Shown piece by piece: positions 54,974 through 63,934 of a stretch of 64,000 nt of DNA (positions are counted from its first letter, which is position 1; each line of letters starts with the position of its first letter). The stretch is from Salinimicrobium catena (GTDB lineage Bacteria > Bacteroidota > Bacteroidia > Flavobacteriales > Flavobacteriaceae). The notes below the pieces were generated by a model. The model saw only the letters and a list, made by a program, of their open reading frames with translations, was not told the origin of the DNA and did no database searches. A program made the position numbers and the translations under genes. The DNA lies in the NCBI RefSeq assembly GCF_900102915.1, contig NZ_FNGG01000003.1, positions 118,025 to 182,024 of the forward strand, written 5' to 3'.

Positions 54974-55510
54974 TCATAAAAAGCTGAAATTCAACCTAAA
55001 GTAAAGTCGATCGTGCTTTGCCAGTGCTACCGCGTTTCTAAGGATAATAAACAAATTCAGCAGACAAAAGATGAGCAAAAGCTGCAATGAAAGTTGTCGG
55101 CTCGCGCCAACCCATCTTACCCAAAACGGACTGATCCCCACCACCACGATCATGCTTACGGTCCAGAGGATCTGAATATTGACCAGCTGCTTCGCAATGG
55201 CATTTTGCTGTTTTTTAATTTTGATCAGCAGCAGCGGGAAGAAGATATTTCCGAAGGGGATAAAGAAAAGGAGCGAAGAGAGGTTGATCATTTGAAGCGC
55301 CTTCTTATCAAATGCTCGTGACCTCTTTTTAGTGCCTAAAAGTTCCTCCTCCGAAACGCTCAGGGCCTCTGCCAGGGTTTTTAAGGTAAAACCTTTTGGG
55401 GCCGTTCCGGCTTCTATGCGCTGTATGGTCCTGATCGAAATTCCCGATCTTTCCGCCAGCTCCTTTTGAGTAAGGTTTCTTTTTTCTCTAATTTCAACTA
55501 ATCCTGACAT
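54974..55510 (-). CDS. XRE-type helix-turn-helix regulator with membrane domain
   Basis: 178 residues from the ATG at 55510 (an ATG three codons upstream is equally possible). Residues 1-60 are a Cro/C1-type HTH (NLTQKELAERSGISIRTIQR, EAGTAPKGFTLKTLAEALSV). The rest has three hydrophobic segments (LLFFIPFGNIFFPLLL, IQILWTVSMIVVVGI, LQLLLIFCLLNLFIIL) of the DUF4870-like kind. A membrane-bound regulator is likely. The serine hydrolase gene lies 98 bases downstream on the same strand, so they may form one unit; the DNA between them has operator-like repeats. Confidence 0.88.
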   Translation of the reverse strand: MSGLVEIREKRNLTQKELAERSGISIRTIQRIEAGTAPKGFTLKTLAEALSVSEEELLGTKKRSRAFDKKALQMINLSSLLFFIPFGNIFFPLLLIKIKKQQNAIAKQLVNIQILWTVSMIVVVGISPFWVRWVGASRQLSLQLLLIFCLLNLFIILRNAVALAKHDRLYFRLNFSFL

Positions 55511-55667
55511 TCTGTACATTTAAAGGTTCAATGTAAAGATTTTATACATAAAAAATAAAATCGATCTGGATTTGACAGGGATCATAAGTACCAGCCTTTA
55601 GAATGTTTTCGAAGCAGAAAAGAATTAGCGCATAAAAATCCTATATTTAGAAGGAATTCTTTCTCAT

Positions 55668-57011
55668 ATGAACAAAATTTTTAAGATCAGCCTCCTGCTT
55701 ATCCTCCTGGCAATAATCGTAGTTGCCGTTTTGTATTATCCCCGTTTAAACCTCATCACCGGCTTTGCGGCCAAGAACATGTGTTCCTGTACCTTCATTT
55801 CTGAAAGGGAGCCTGCGAACATTGCCGCGACCGATAATGGTTTTGAGCCTGTCTCTATGGCAAAAAGCGAAGTGAATGCTGCGGAAAAGTATGCCTCTTC
55901 CGAAGTTTTCGGATTAAAGGAACGCACCGCGGTCTTTATTCCGGGTATTGGATGTACGCTTGTTCCTGAAGATGTTGAAAATGAAGAAAGAACAACCCTT
56001 ACGCCAAACCGCAGCCGGGAGAAGATCGCCTGTCCGTACCCTTTTGGACATGAAAAAGCTGTAGATACGACCTTTTCTGAGGTCAATTACGACCGACTCG
56101 AAACCGCGCTGGATTCGGCCTTTGCACCTCGTAATCTGACCCGCGCGGTCGTTGTGCTTTACAGAGATCACCTGCTTGCGGAAAGATATTCTGAAGGATT
56201 TTCTGAAGATACTAAACTCCTGGGCTGGTCCATGACCAAAAGCATTACCAGCGCCCTGATTGGAATTTTGAACCGGCAGGGGAAAGTGTCCCTGGAGCAG
56301 GACCATCTATTTGAGGAGTGGAATGAGGATGAAAGGTCCGCCATTACCCTTAACAACCTGCTGCACATGAACAGCGGCCTGGCCTGGGAGGAGGATTACA
56401 CGAAGATCTCTGATGTCACCAAAATGCTGTTCTTAAGTGAGGATATGAGCGAGGTGCAACTGCAGAAATCTCTGGTAGGGGAGCCGGGATCTGCCTGGAA
56501 CTATTCTTCGGGTACCACGAACTTATTGTCTGCCCTTATTCGTGATCAGTTTGATACTCACCAGGAATATCTCGATTTCTGGTATTCAGAACTGATCGAT
56601 AAAATCGGGATGCATTCTATGGTGGTGGAAACAGACCTTGCCGGAAATTACGTGGGATCATCATACGCCTGGGCCACTCCGCGAGATTGGGCCAGGTTTG
56701 GCTTGTTGTACCTTAATAAGGGGGAATGGAACGGAGAGCAGGTGCTGGAACCTTCCTGGATCGATTACACGGTTAAACCCACGCCGGGTTCTGACGGGGA
56801 ATATGGCGCGTACTTCTGGCTGAATGCCGGCGGGGTATATCCCAATGTTCCCAGAGACCTGTTCTCAGCCAACGGTTTCCAGGGGCAGCATGTCTTTGTC
56901 ATTCCTTCAAATGACCTTGTGGTGGTAAGGTTTGGCTTAAAAGAGCATCCCGACTTCAATGTGGACGATTTTCTAAATAGCATTATCTCTTCTATAGAAA
57001 AAACGCAATAA
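55668..57011 (+). CDS. Membrane-anchored serine hydrolase, beta-lactamase fold
   Basis: 447 residues with one N-terminal helix (KISLLLILLAIIVVAVLYY) as anchor or signal. The catalytic domain has SMTK in LGWSMTKSITSALIG near residue 189, YSSGTTN near 281, and a C-terminal VIPSNDLVVVRFG strand. The layout follows 6-aminohexanoate-dimer-hydrolase/EstB-type class C family members. An additional 130-residue N-terminal region with four cysteines (NMCSCTF, GIGCTL, IACPY) is unusual. Substrate unknown. Confidence 0.9.
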   Translation: MNKIFKISLLLILLAIIVVAVLYYPRLNLITGFAAKNMCSCTFISEREPANIAATDNGFEPVSMAKSEVNAAEKYASSEVFGLKERTAVFIPGIGCTLVPEDVENEERTTLTPNRSREKIACPYPFGHEKAVDTTFSEVNYDRLETALDSAFAPRNLTRAVVVLYRDHLLAERYSEGFSEDTKLLGWSMTKSITSALIGILNRQGKVSLEQDHLFEEWNEDERSAITLNNLLHMNSGLAWEEDYTKISDVTKMLFLSEDMSEVQLQKSLVGEPGSAWNYSSGTTNLLSALIRDQFDTHQEYLDFWYSELIDKIGMHSMVVETDLAGNYVGSSYAWATPRDWARFGLLYLNKGEWNGEQVLEPSWIDYTVKPTPGSDGEYGAYFWLNAGGVYPNVPRDLFSANGFQGQHVFVIPSNDLVVVRFGLKEHPDFNVDDFLNSIISSIEKTQ

Positions 57012-57012
57012 C

Positions 57013-57519
57013 CTAGAAACTTTCCTGGGCCTCGAGCAACCGATCAAGATTTTGCAGGGCTGCGGAAAAACCTTCTATAAAGCCCATCTCTAAAAGCTTG
57101 TCCAGGTCTGAACTATCATCGAATTCTATGTTCACGGAAACTACTGTGGTTTCTATGGAACTCTCGTCAAATTCCACGTTCCAGGTAGATTCAGGCAAGC
57201 CGGTGTTCTTGTTCCCTTTTTCGTCAGTAAAGGCATCCAGAGCGGTGAAGCCAACCAGAGTCTTGACCATTTGAAAATCGGTTCGTGACCAGTGTTTTTC
57301 GCCCTCGGGACTTACCATGGCGTAGACCCATTTTCCCCCTTCTCTAAAATTCATTTCTTTGGTCTGAGTGGTCCAGGGTTCAGGTGCCCACCACTGGTCC
57401 AGAAGTTCCGGCTGGCTCCAGGCTTTCCAGACCCGTGAAACAGGGGCAGAGAATTCCCTGATCACCTGTATCTTGTTGTTCTCTTTGTCAACACTAAAGT
57501 TCATTGTCGGCGTACTCAT
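57013..57519 (-). CDS. SRPBCC (AHSA1-like) domain protein
   Basis: 168 residues, single START/Bet v1-like fold of the AHSA1 family: IQVIREFSAPVSRVWKAWSQ start, LDQWWAPEPWTT near residue 42, and the long C-terminal helix ending SAALQNLDRLLEAQ. These bind hydrophobic ligands or act with repressors; role unknown. It converges with the preceding serine hydrolase gene, with only two bases between stops. Confidence 0.9.
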   Translation of the reverse strand: MSTPTMNFSVDKENNKIQVIREFSAPVSRVWKAWSQPELLDQWWAPEPWTTQTKEMNFREGGKWVYAMVSPEGEKHWSRTDFQMVKTLVGFTALDAFTDEKGNKNTGLPESTWNVEFDESSIETTVVSVNIEFDDSSDLDKLLEMGFIEGFSAALQNLDRLLEAQESF

Positions 57520-57664
57520 AATTGCTGTGTTTTTGGTGGTTATGCAATTAAGAACAGGGCAGGAGATGTGGCAATATAAGGTAGTGAAAATATCAATTAC
57601 GAAGAACTTTTATTTTGCTTCATAAAAGCATTTTTGCCGGTATATTCAATTGACCTTGTGAATT

Positions 57665-58114
57665 TTATGTTTGCTGTAAAGATCTTCGCATGTCATAGAG
57701 GTGGTAGTCTGGTGCCCAAAAATCTTTTACTATATTCTGAACCTCAAATCCTTGTTTTTCGTAGAACTTATAAACGAGCTGAGAAGTACGTACCTGGACC
57801 TCGGTAACGGGAGTTCTCTTCTTTATTTCGGCTATTCTGAATTGGGTTAACTTTCCTCCAATGCCGCGTCCCTGATGATCGGGGTGGATAAGGTCCCGGG
57901 AAATTCGGGCCAGGCTCTCTTCCGGGAAAAAATTAATTCCGCCGGCTCCTATTATTTTTCCGTCTTCCTCTACTACAAAATAGTACCGGGAATCTTCGTC
58001 TAAATAAAGGGAAAGCTCGGCTTCTTCAGCAGGAGCGAAATATTCAGGAGTGTTCAGGCGGATCAGTTGCAGGACAGCTTCCTTATCGGTAGGTTGGTAG
58101 GCGCGTATCATCAT
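57665..58114 (-). CDS. GNAT family N-acetyltransferase
   Basis: 149 residues. GNAT motif A is RDLIHPDHQGRGIGGKL near residue 95 with the acetyl-CoA pyrophosphate loop; YKFYEKQGFEVQNIV near 120 is motif B. Substrate unknown. Follows the methyltransferase-like gene on the same strand after 47 bases. Confidence 0.9.
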   Translation of the reverse strand: MMIRAYQPTDKEAVLQLIRLNTPEYFAPAEEAELSLYLDEDSRYYFVVEEDGKIIGAGGINFFPEESLARISRDLIHPDHQGRGIGGKLTQFRIAEIKKRTPVTEVQVRTSQLVYKFYEKQGFEVQNIVKDFWAPDYHLYDMRRSLQQT

Positions 58115-58161
58115 TTCTGTTTGGTTCCAAAATTAAGCTTTCCGAAGAAAAATTCGTGGAT

Positions 58162-58938
58162 CTATTCCTGTTTTGGCGTGCCCAGCAGGTACAGGATCAC
58201 TCCGGGCCCGGATCTTTTTCTGCCGATCTCCCACGTGAACTTTTCACTGTTTTCAAGAGTGGAGACCATTTCGTTCATTTCTTTAACCGAGTAAGTGCGG
58301 AGGGAAGAGACGACCCCGTCCCATAACACTGCCAAAGGAACCAGCGGAATGATATAGGTGAACAGCAGCCTTCCCACTTTAAATGGCCCAATAAAGGGAG
58401 TGGTGAGGAGCACGCTGAGAGGGGAAAGCAGCATGGCCAGGATGCTGCCAAAGCTTCTTTCCTGCGCTTCAAAAACGGCGATGGGCTTTTTACTGTTGAC
58501 AGATTCCTGTAGGATCTCCCTTGCTTCCTCGGGTTCAAAGTGGTGAAAGGTCAGGAACATGGTCCTGAGTCCGGAAAGATTTCCCGGGATCTTCCTGATG
58601 TCCACCGGCCTAGTAACATAATTAATGGCTTCTGATCTTTCTTTCAGCATTTCAAAGGCCTCAATATTGGGAAAGTAATCGGTCAAAACTACTTTTAGAC
58701 GGGGATGCTTTTTCAGCAGTTTTGGGAGCAGGCTCAGAATGGGCCCGCCACTCCCTGAGCCCAGGTCAATGATGACGTCTGTAGCAGCACTTTTGAGTCC
58801 GCGGTTGATCACCGGGATGGCCGGGTTGAACATGCCTGTCTTGCTCGAGAGAAAGCGCAGAAAATCGGTTTCATAGTTCCTGAGAAAATCAGGGAACCAA
58901 TCGAGATCCTCAAACTCAAACAGCTGTATTCTGCCCAT
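58162..58938 (-). CDS. Class I SAM-dependent methyltransferase-like protein with membrane segments
   Basis: 258 residues. The SAM-binding region is VIIDLGSGSGGPILSLL near residue 55, with acidic LTDYFP near 86 and a FLTFHHFEPEEAREIL segment near 130 after motif IV. A hydrophobic stretch (ILAMLLSPLSVLLTTPFIG and LLFTYIIPLVPLAVLW) is inserted near 165-210 and may hold it at the membrane. Substrate unknown. Upstream of the GNAT gene, probably the same transcript. Confidence 0.85.
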   Translation of the reverse strand: MGRIQLFEFEDLDWFPDFLRNYETDFLRFLSSKTGMFNPAIPVINRGLKSAATDVIIDLGSGSGGPILSLLPKLLKKHPRLKVVLTDYFPNIEAFEMLKERSEAINYVTRPVDIRKIPGNLSGLRTMFLTFHHFEPEEAREILQESVNSKKPIAVFEAQERSFGSILAMLLSPLSVLLTTPFIGPFKVGRLLFTYIIPLVPLAVLWDGVVSSLRTYSVKEMNEMVSTLENSEKFTWEIGRKRSGPGVILYLLGTPKQE

Positions 58939-59016
58939 TTTTACATGCCTTTCCTAAATTTAAGGAAAAATTAAAGTACTTGAAAGAGGCTTTGTTTTTA
59001 TCTATTTTGTGGTCTT

Positions 59017-60012
59017 ATGAAAAAAAGATACTGGTTTATTTTACTGTTTTTCGCAATAATTGTGGTCACTTATTTCTCGGGACCGCATATTCCAAAACCT
59101 GAATATGATACAGATCTTCCCAGGCTTCCTGAAGATCTCATAGCCCTTGAGGAGTATGTGGAAAGAAGGGAAGCAAAAAAACCTGTAAGAAAAGACAATC
59201 ACGCCAGGATTCTTTGGCAGGATTCTGTCCCCCGCAAGACAGAGTATAGTGTAGTTTATCTTCACGGGTTCGCCGGAAGTTATCGCGACGGCTATCCTGT
59301 AAACGTTCACATCGCCGACACTCTTGATGCTAACCTGTATATGGCGCGCTGGGCCGGCCATGGTTTGAAACCGAAAGCTTCTTTGAAAGATTTTTCAGCT
59401 GAAGCGGCCTGGAAGTCTGCAAAGGAAGCTTTGCAGATCGGCAAACAGATAGGGGAAAAGGTGATCATCATGAGCACTTCTACCGGCGGAACCCTGGCCC
59501 TGAAGCTTGCCGCCACTTATCCCGATAAGGTGCACGCGCTGATCAATCTGTCTCCCAATATTGAAGATGACGTGGAAGGTGCTTTTTTGCTCAATTCGCC
59601 CTGGGGATATGAACTGGCTCATTTGGTTGCCCTCGGTTCTAACCGCAAGATTTCCCACGAGGAAGAACTGGCGGCTCAATACTGGGATACGGTTTATCCT
59701 TCCCGGGCGCTGGTAGACCTGCAGGTTTTAGTTTCAACAGCTATGAGCGAACAAACTTTTTCCAAAGTACGTTGTCCTGTTTTGACGCTTTATTACTACG
59801 AGAATTTCATGGAAGAAGATGAGCACATAGAAGTAGATGACCTTTTTGAAATGCATTATGAACTTGGCACCCGCAAAGAGGAGAAAAGGCTGGTTTCTCT
59901 AGAGGAGCCAAAAACGCATTTCCTTGGAAGTGAAATTAAATCAAGTAATACTGAGGTAGTGGAGGAGGAGATCTTGAAGTTCCTGAAAACCGTGCTTGAG
60001 ATAAAGCTGTAA
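59017..60012 (+). CDS. Membrane-anchored alpha/beta hydrolase
   Basis: 331 residues with an N-terminal helix (KRYWFILLFFAIIVVTYFSG). The hydrolase core has VVYLHGFAGS near residue 77 (oxyanion region), nucleophile Ser in MSTSTGGTLAL near residue 152, and His in EPKTHFLGS near residue 305. Probably an esterase or lipase of the periplasmic face. A small membrane-protein gene follows after 29 bases. Confidence 0.9.
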   Translation: MKKRYWFILLFFAIIVVTYFSGPHIPKPEYDTDLPRLPEDLIALEEYVERREAKKPVRKDNHARILWQDSVPRKTEYSVVYLHGFAGSYRDGYPVNVHIADTLDANLYMARWAGHGLKPKASLKDFSAEAAWKSAKEALQIGKQIGEKVIIMSTSTGGTLALKLAATYPDKVHALINLSPNIEDDVEGAFLLNSPWGYELAHLVALGSNRKISHEEELAAQYWDTVYPSRALVDLQVLVSTAMSEQTFSKVRCPVLTLYYYENFMEEDEHIEVDDLFEMHYELGTRKEEKRLVSLEEPKTHFLGSEIKSSNTEVVEEEILKFLKTVLEIKL

Positions 60013-60041
60013 ATTCTGTAGATTTATTCAAAATATTCAAG

Positions 60042-60341
60042 TTGCCTGAAAATTTTGCACATATTACCAGGAGCGCAGTAATTGGAGCGGTTTTGGCCCT
60101 ATTCTTATTAGCAGTTGATCTTTTTCTGCTGAGAGAGCCTGGTGCCGGGATCCAAAAAATGCTACCGGTTTCGCTTGCTGTTGTGCCGGCGGGTGCAGTA
60201 GGAGGCATGCTCTACGCATACTTTAACAGGATCAGTTTCAAAAATACCCGCGCAGCCATTCTCATCAACTTCTTCTCCGTGCTGCTCTATATTTTCCTGG
60301 TGCTTACAGGGTTCATGGTGGGTATGGAATTAGGTTCTTAA
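60042..60341 (+). CDS. Small four-helix membrane protein
   Basis: 99 residues from a TTG at 60042; an alternative start lies near the inner Met. Helices: SAVIGAVLALFLLAVDLFLL, VSLAVVPAGAVGGMLYAYF, and LINFFSVLLYIFLVLTGFMVGM. Resembles proteins annotated in this phylum as KefB-like, but no transporter core is present. It follows the hydrolase gene closely. Confidence 0.7.
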   Translation: MPENFAHITRSAVIGAVLALFLLAVDLFLLREPGAGIQKMLPVSLAVVPAGAVGGMLYAYFNRISFKNTRAAILINFFSVLLYIFLVLTGFMVGMELGS

Positions 60342-60506
60342 GAACCTGGTAATATGCCTTTCAGCGGAAAATTTGTTCATTATGTCTAAAACACTGGCAT
60401 TCATAAATTTACTTGTAGGAAAATTATAGAGAAGAAGCTAAAAATTCCTAGTTTTAAAGAACTTCCCTACACAACTGTACCCCCGTAATTTTAAAGTTTT
60501 TGCACG

Positions 60507-61844
60507 ATGAGACCTTTTCAAATTTTGGTGTGGTGGATTCTTGTACCTGTTCTTTGTGGATGTACAGATCATGAAACAATTTCTCAACCTTCTCATGACG
60601 GGAAATTAATGACTGGCGTTTTCCGGGATTCTGAGGTCACCGGACTTACCTATGAGACCGAGACCCAGCTGGGTAAAACAGACGTTGCAGGGGAGTTCCT
60701 CTTTAAAGAAGGAGAGAATATTTCTTTTTTTGTCGGTGGAATTTATCTTGGTAGCGGTACTGCAGCCACTGTAATGTCTCCTGTTTCCATAGCCTCACAA
60801 CAACCTTCAAGCCTTTCCTCGCAGGAAGTGAAAAATCTGGCCTCCTTTTTACAGTCTCTTGATCATGATAGTGAGCCTGGCAATGGAATAATTATCAAGA
60901 AGGAGGTAGCTGAAGCCCTGAAAAATAAACAAATTGATTTTACCAACATGAAGCTGCAGGACCTGGGAGAAGTCCTGGCCGGGGTCATCCAACAAACCGA
61001 TGCCAACCTGAAACCTGTATACCCTGAAAAGGCGGCTGTACATCTTAACCAAACCTTTGGTGAAGTATACGTGCCGCAGGATCATGCTTCTGCTTATTTT
61101 ATCCCGGCCATAGAAGGCTGGCACGAACTTTCATTTGATGCGGTGCACTGGATACATTATACCGATGAAAATAACCGACTGCTTACTTCCTCATTGTATG
61201 ACAAAAGGCCGTTTCGGGTGGTGATGCAAAATGAATACACCGCGTTCAATGCCGCAGGGCTTCCTGTCGAGTTCAGGCAGAAAACCTTAGCCAATGACCA
61301 GTTTTCCGAAGAGAAATTGTTCAGGATCACCTACACCGCAAAAAATCAGCTGGAAAGTATTACCACAACTTCAGCCGAAGGGGAGTTTCTTTCCAAAGTT
61401 AAGATCACGAACATGGACGGGCACTTCCGAATAAATGAGGCGCTGCATTACAATGAAAATGGAGAATTCCTTCTTCGGGAAAAGGTCATATACGATAAGT
61501 CCGGGGTGAGGTCTAACAAAGAGTATTATTCAACCTCTGAAGGAACTTCTAAGGAAAGTAAGGACTTCATGGGAAATACCTCCTATGCTTATAATGAACA
61601 TGGGGAGTACCGGGTTGTGACCCATTATTCAACTGACGAAATACTTACCGACGTTTATCGCTACCGGGCCGATAAGACCTTAAGAAAAACAGAGCACTAC
61701 AGGTATAGTGATCAAAAATGGAAAAGGATCGTCGAGTACGACAGCCGCGAAAACATCATCTCGGTTACTACCGTTTCGGGTGATAATAGCAACAAGTCTT
61801 TTACTGCTTCAAAAGAAGCTCCTGATCTTTCATCTTCTCACTGA
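60507..61844 (+). CDS. Lipoprotein with transthyretin-like module and C-terminal repeat strands
   Basis: 445 residues. Lipoprotein signal MRPFQILVWWILVPVLCGC. Residues 35-75 (DSEVTGLTYETETQLGKTDV, GEFLFKEGENISFFVGG) match a short beta module common in secreted proteins, where it is often followed by a helical domain as here (about 95-165). Residues 205-430 are strand repeats of the YNENGE/YDSRENIIS kind, similar to YwqK/MORN-like antitoxin or Rhs-like repeats. Surface or periplasmic binding protein is a guess; no function known. Confidence 0.72.
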   Translation: MRPFQILVWWILVPVLCGCTDHETISQPSHDGKLMTGVFRDSEVTGLTYETETQLGKTDVAGEFLFKEGENISFFVGGIYLGSGTAATVMSPVSIASQQPSSLSSQEVKNLASFLQSLDHDSEPGNGIIIKKEVAEALKNKQIDFTNMKLQDLGEVLAGVIQQTDANLKPVYPEKAAVHLNQTFGEVYVPQDHASAYFIPAIEGWHELSFDAVHWIHYTDENNRLLTSSLYDKRPFRVVMQNEYTAFNAAGLPVEFRQKTLANDQFSEEKLFRITYTAKNQLESITTTSAEGEFLSKVKITNMDGHFRINEALHYNENGEFLLREKVIYDKSGVRSNKEYYSTSEGTSKESKDFMGNTSYAYNEHGEYRVVTHYSTDEILTDVYRYRADKTLRKTEHYRYSDQKWKRIVEYDSRENIISVTTVSGDNSNKSFTASKEAPDLSSSH

Positions 61845-62041
61845 TCTCTTTTCACTGTTCTCTTCAAGATATCCGGCTGAAAAATTCTGTATTTTATTAG
61901 GCTTTTCCTGAAGAAATTAACGTAAAAAACAACCTTTTTAGGAATTCATCAATCTATGATTTTTTCTTCTTTTAATTTCCCTTAGATCCTTGGAAATACT
62001 TTAGTTTTGAGGGAAATGAACGCACCAAACCCTTATCAAAA

Positions 62042-63934
62042 ATGAAAAATACCCGGCACTTTGTAATTGATTTTGACAGCACTTTTACACAGGTTGAAGC
62101 CCTGGATGTCCTGGGAGAGATCTCTCTTGCCGAACACGAGGAAAAAGAGGAGCGGTTAAAAGAACTGGAGAATTTGACCAACAGCGGCATGGCGGGGGAT
62201 CTCTCTTTCAGGGAATCCCTTGAAAAGCGTTTGGCACTGCTCAATGCCGAAGAAAAACATTTGGGAAAGCTGGTGGACAGGCTAAAAAGCAAGATCTCCA
62301 CTTCATTTATACGGAACAAGGAATTTTTTGATGAGTATCACGAGAACATCTATATCATTTCCAATGGTTTCAAAGAATTTATTGTTCCCATAGTTACCGA
62401 GCTGGGTGTTAAGGAAGAACATGTGTTTGCCAATACATTTAGGTATGATGAGAACGGAAAGATCATAGGTTTCGACCAGGATAACGTGCTTTCGTCTAAT
62501 AATGGAAAAGTGGAAATGTTGAAGAGCATGGACCTGCAGGGGGATGTTTATGTGATTGGTGACGGTTATACAGACTACGAGATCAAAGCTGCCGGATTGG
62601 CCAACAAGTTTTACGCTTTCACCGAAAATGTAGAGCGGCATAACGTGCTGGATAAGGCTGACCATATCACCCCCAGCCTTGATGAATTCCTGTATCTGCA
62701 TAAAATGAACAAAGCCATTTCTTATCCTAAAAACCGGATCAAGGTGCTGTTGCTGGAAGGCATTCACGAAGACGCCGAAAAGATTCTTAAGAATGAAGGA
62801 TACAATGTTTCTACCTATTCCGGGGCGCTTGATGAGGAGGAGCTGAGCGAGATGATCAAAGACATTTCGGTTCTGGGAATAAGATCCAAGACCAGGCTTA
62901 CCAAGAAGGTGCTCGAGAACGCTAATCGGCTTATCGCCGTGGGAGCTTTTTGCATAGGCACCAACCAGATAGACCTGCAGGAATGTGTGAGAAGGGGGAT
63001 CGCCGTCTTCAACGCCCCATTCAGCAATACCCGCTCTGTGGTGGAGCTGGCTATTGGGGAGATCATTTTCCTGATGCGTGGCCTGCCGGACAGGATCTCG
63101 GAAATGCACCGTGGCACCTGGAATAAGTCGGCTTCTGGCAGTAATGAGATCCGCGGGAAAAAATTGGGGATAGTGGGCTACGGAAATATCGGTGCTCAGC
63201 TTTCGGTTTTAGCGGAAGCTATCGGGCTGGATGTTTACTATTACGATCTTATGGAAAAACTGGCCCTGGGGAATGCCACCAAGTGCAGCAGCCTGGAAGA
63301 GCTTCTTAAAAAGGCTGATATTGTGAGCCTTCATGTAGATGGCCGAAAGGAAAATCAAAACCTCATTGGAGAAAAGGAATTTGCCCTGATGAAAGACAAC
63401 GCCATTTTCCTGAACCTGAGCCGCGGCCATGTGGTGGATATAGCTGCCTTAAAGAGAAACATGGAGTCCGGGAAGATCAAAGGTGCCGGGGTGGATGTCT
63501 TTCCGCAGGAACCAAAGAGCAACCAGGAGCCATTCGAATCTGAACTGCGCGGCCTGCCTAACCTTATCATGACTCCCCATATTGGGGGCAGTACCCAGGA
63601 AGCCCAGGTGAACATCGGTAATTTTGTTCCAGGTAAGATCATTGAATACATCAACACCGGAAGCACTACAAACAGTGTGGATTTCCCCAACCTGCAACTG
63701 CCTATCCTGGAGAATGCCCACCGTCTTATCCACATTCACCATAACAGGCCTGGGATCATTGCCCATATTAACAACGTACTTTCCCAACACGATTGCAATA
63801 TTGTGGGGCAGTACCTCAAGACCAATGAACAGATAGGCTATGTGATCACCGATATTGACAAAGCCTACAATGAAGAGGTGATAAGAGAGATGAAGACTAT
63901 AGAGGGAACCATCAGGTTTAGGGTGTTGTATTAA
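62042..63934 (+). CDS. serA: Fusion of HAD phosphoserine phosphatase-like domain and phosphoglycerate dehydrogenase
   Basis: 630 residues. Residues 1-225 are a HAD phosphatase with motif I DFDSTFT at 10-16, a Lys in SNNGKVEML and motif IV GDGYTDYE near 178. Residues about 235-545 are D-3-phosphoglycerate dehydrogenase: GAFCIGTNQIDL, NAD motif GIVGYGNIGAQ near 376, NLSRGHVVD near 460, and PHIGGSTQEAQ with the active His. Residues about 555-630 are an ACT domain that may sense serine (RPGIIAHINNVLSQHDCNI). The protein could carry out the first and last steps of serine synthesis; serC is not in this window. All catalytic residues look intact. Confidence 0.94.
   Translation: MKNTRHFVIDFDSTFTQVEALDVLGEISLAEHEEKEERLKELENLTNSGMAGDLSFRESLEKRLALLNAEEKHLGKLVDRLKSKISTSFIRNKEFFDEYHENIYIISNGFKEFIVPIVTELGVKEEHVFANTFRYDENGKIIGFDQDNVLSSNNGKVEMLKSMDLQGDVYVIGDGYTDYEIKAAGLANKFYAFTENVERHNVLDKADHITPSLDEFLYLHKMNKAISYPKNRIKVLLLEGIHEDAEKILKNEGYNVSTYSGALDEEELSEMIKDISVLGIRSKTRLTKKVLENANRLIAVGAFCIGTNQIDLQECVRRGIAVFNAPFSNTRSVVELAIGEIIFLMRGLPDRISEMHRGTWNKSASGSNEIRGKKLGIVGYGNIGAQLSVLAEAIGLDVYYYDLMEKLALGNATKCSSLEELLKKADIVSLHVDGRKENQNLIGEKEFALMKDNAIFLNLSRGHVVDIAALKRNMESGKIKGAGVDVFPQEPKSNQEPFESELRGLPNLIMTPHIGGSTQEAQVNIGNFVPGKIIEYINTGSTTNSVDFPNLQLPILENAHRLIHIHHNRPGIIAHINNVLSQHDCNIVGQYLKTNEQIGYVITDIDKAYNEEVIREMKTIEGTIRFRVLY

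Noticed and set aside
57617..57640. Hairpin TGCTT/AAGCA with T-run as a terminator
   Set aside because: Only five base pairs, A/T-rich loop, and no gene ending nearby in that direction.
62303..63109. 268-codon minus-strand frame opposite the serA fusion gene
   Set aside because: It lies wholly inside a clear gene, is rich in His/Leu as expected of antisense frames, and shows no domain.
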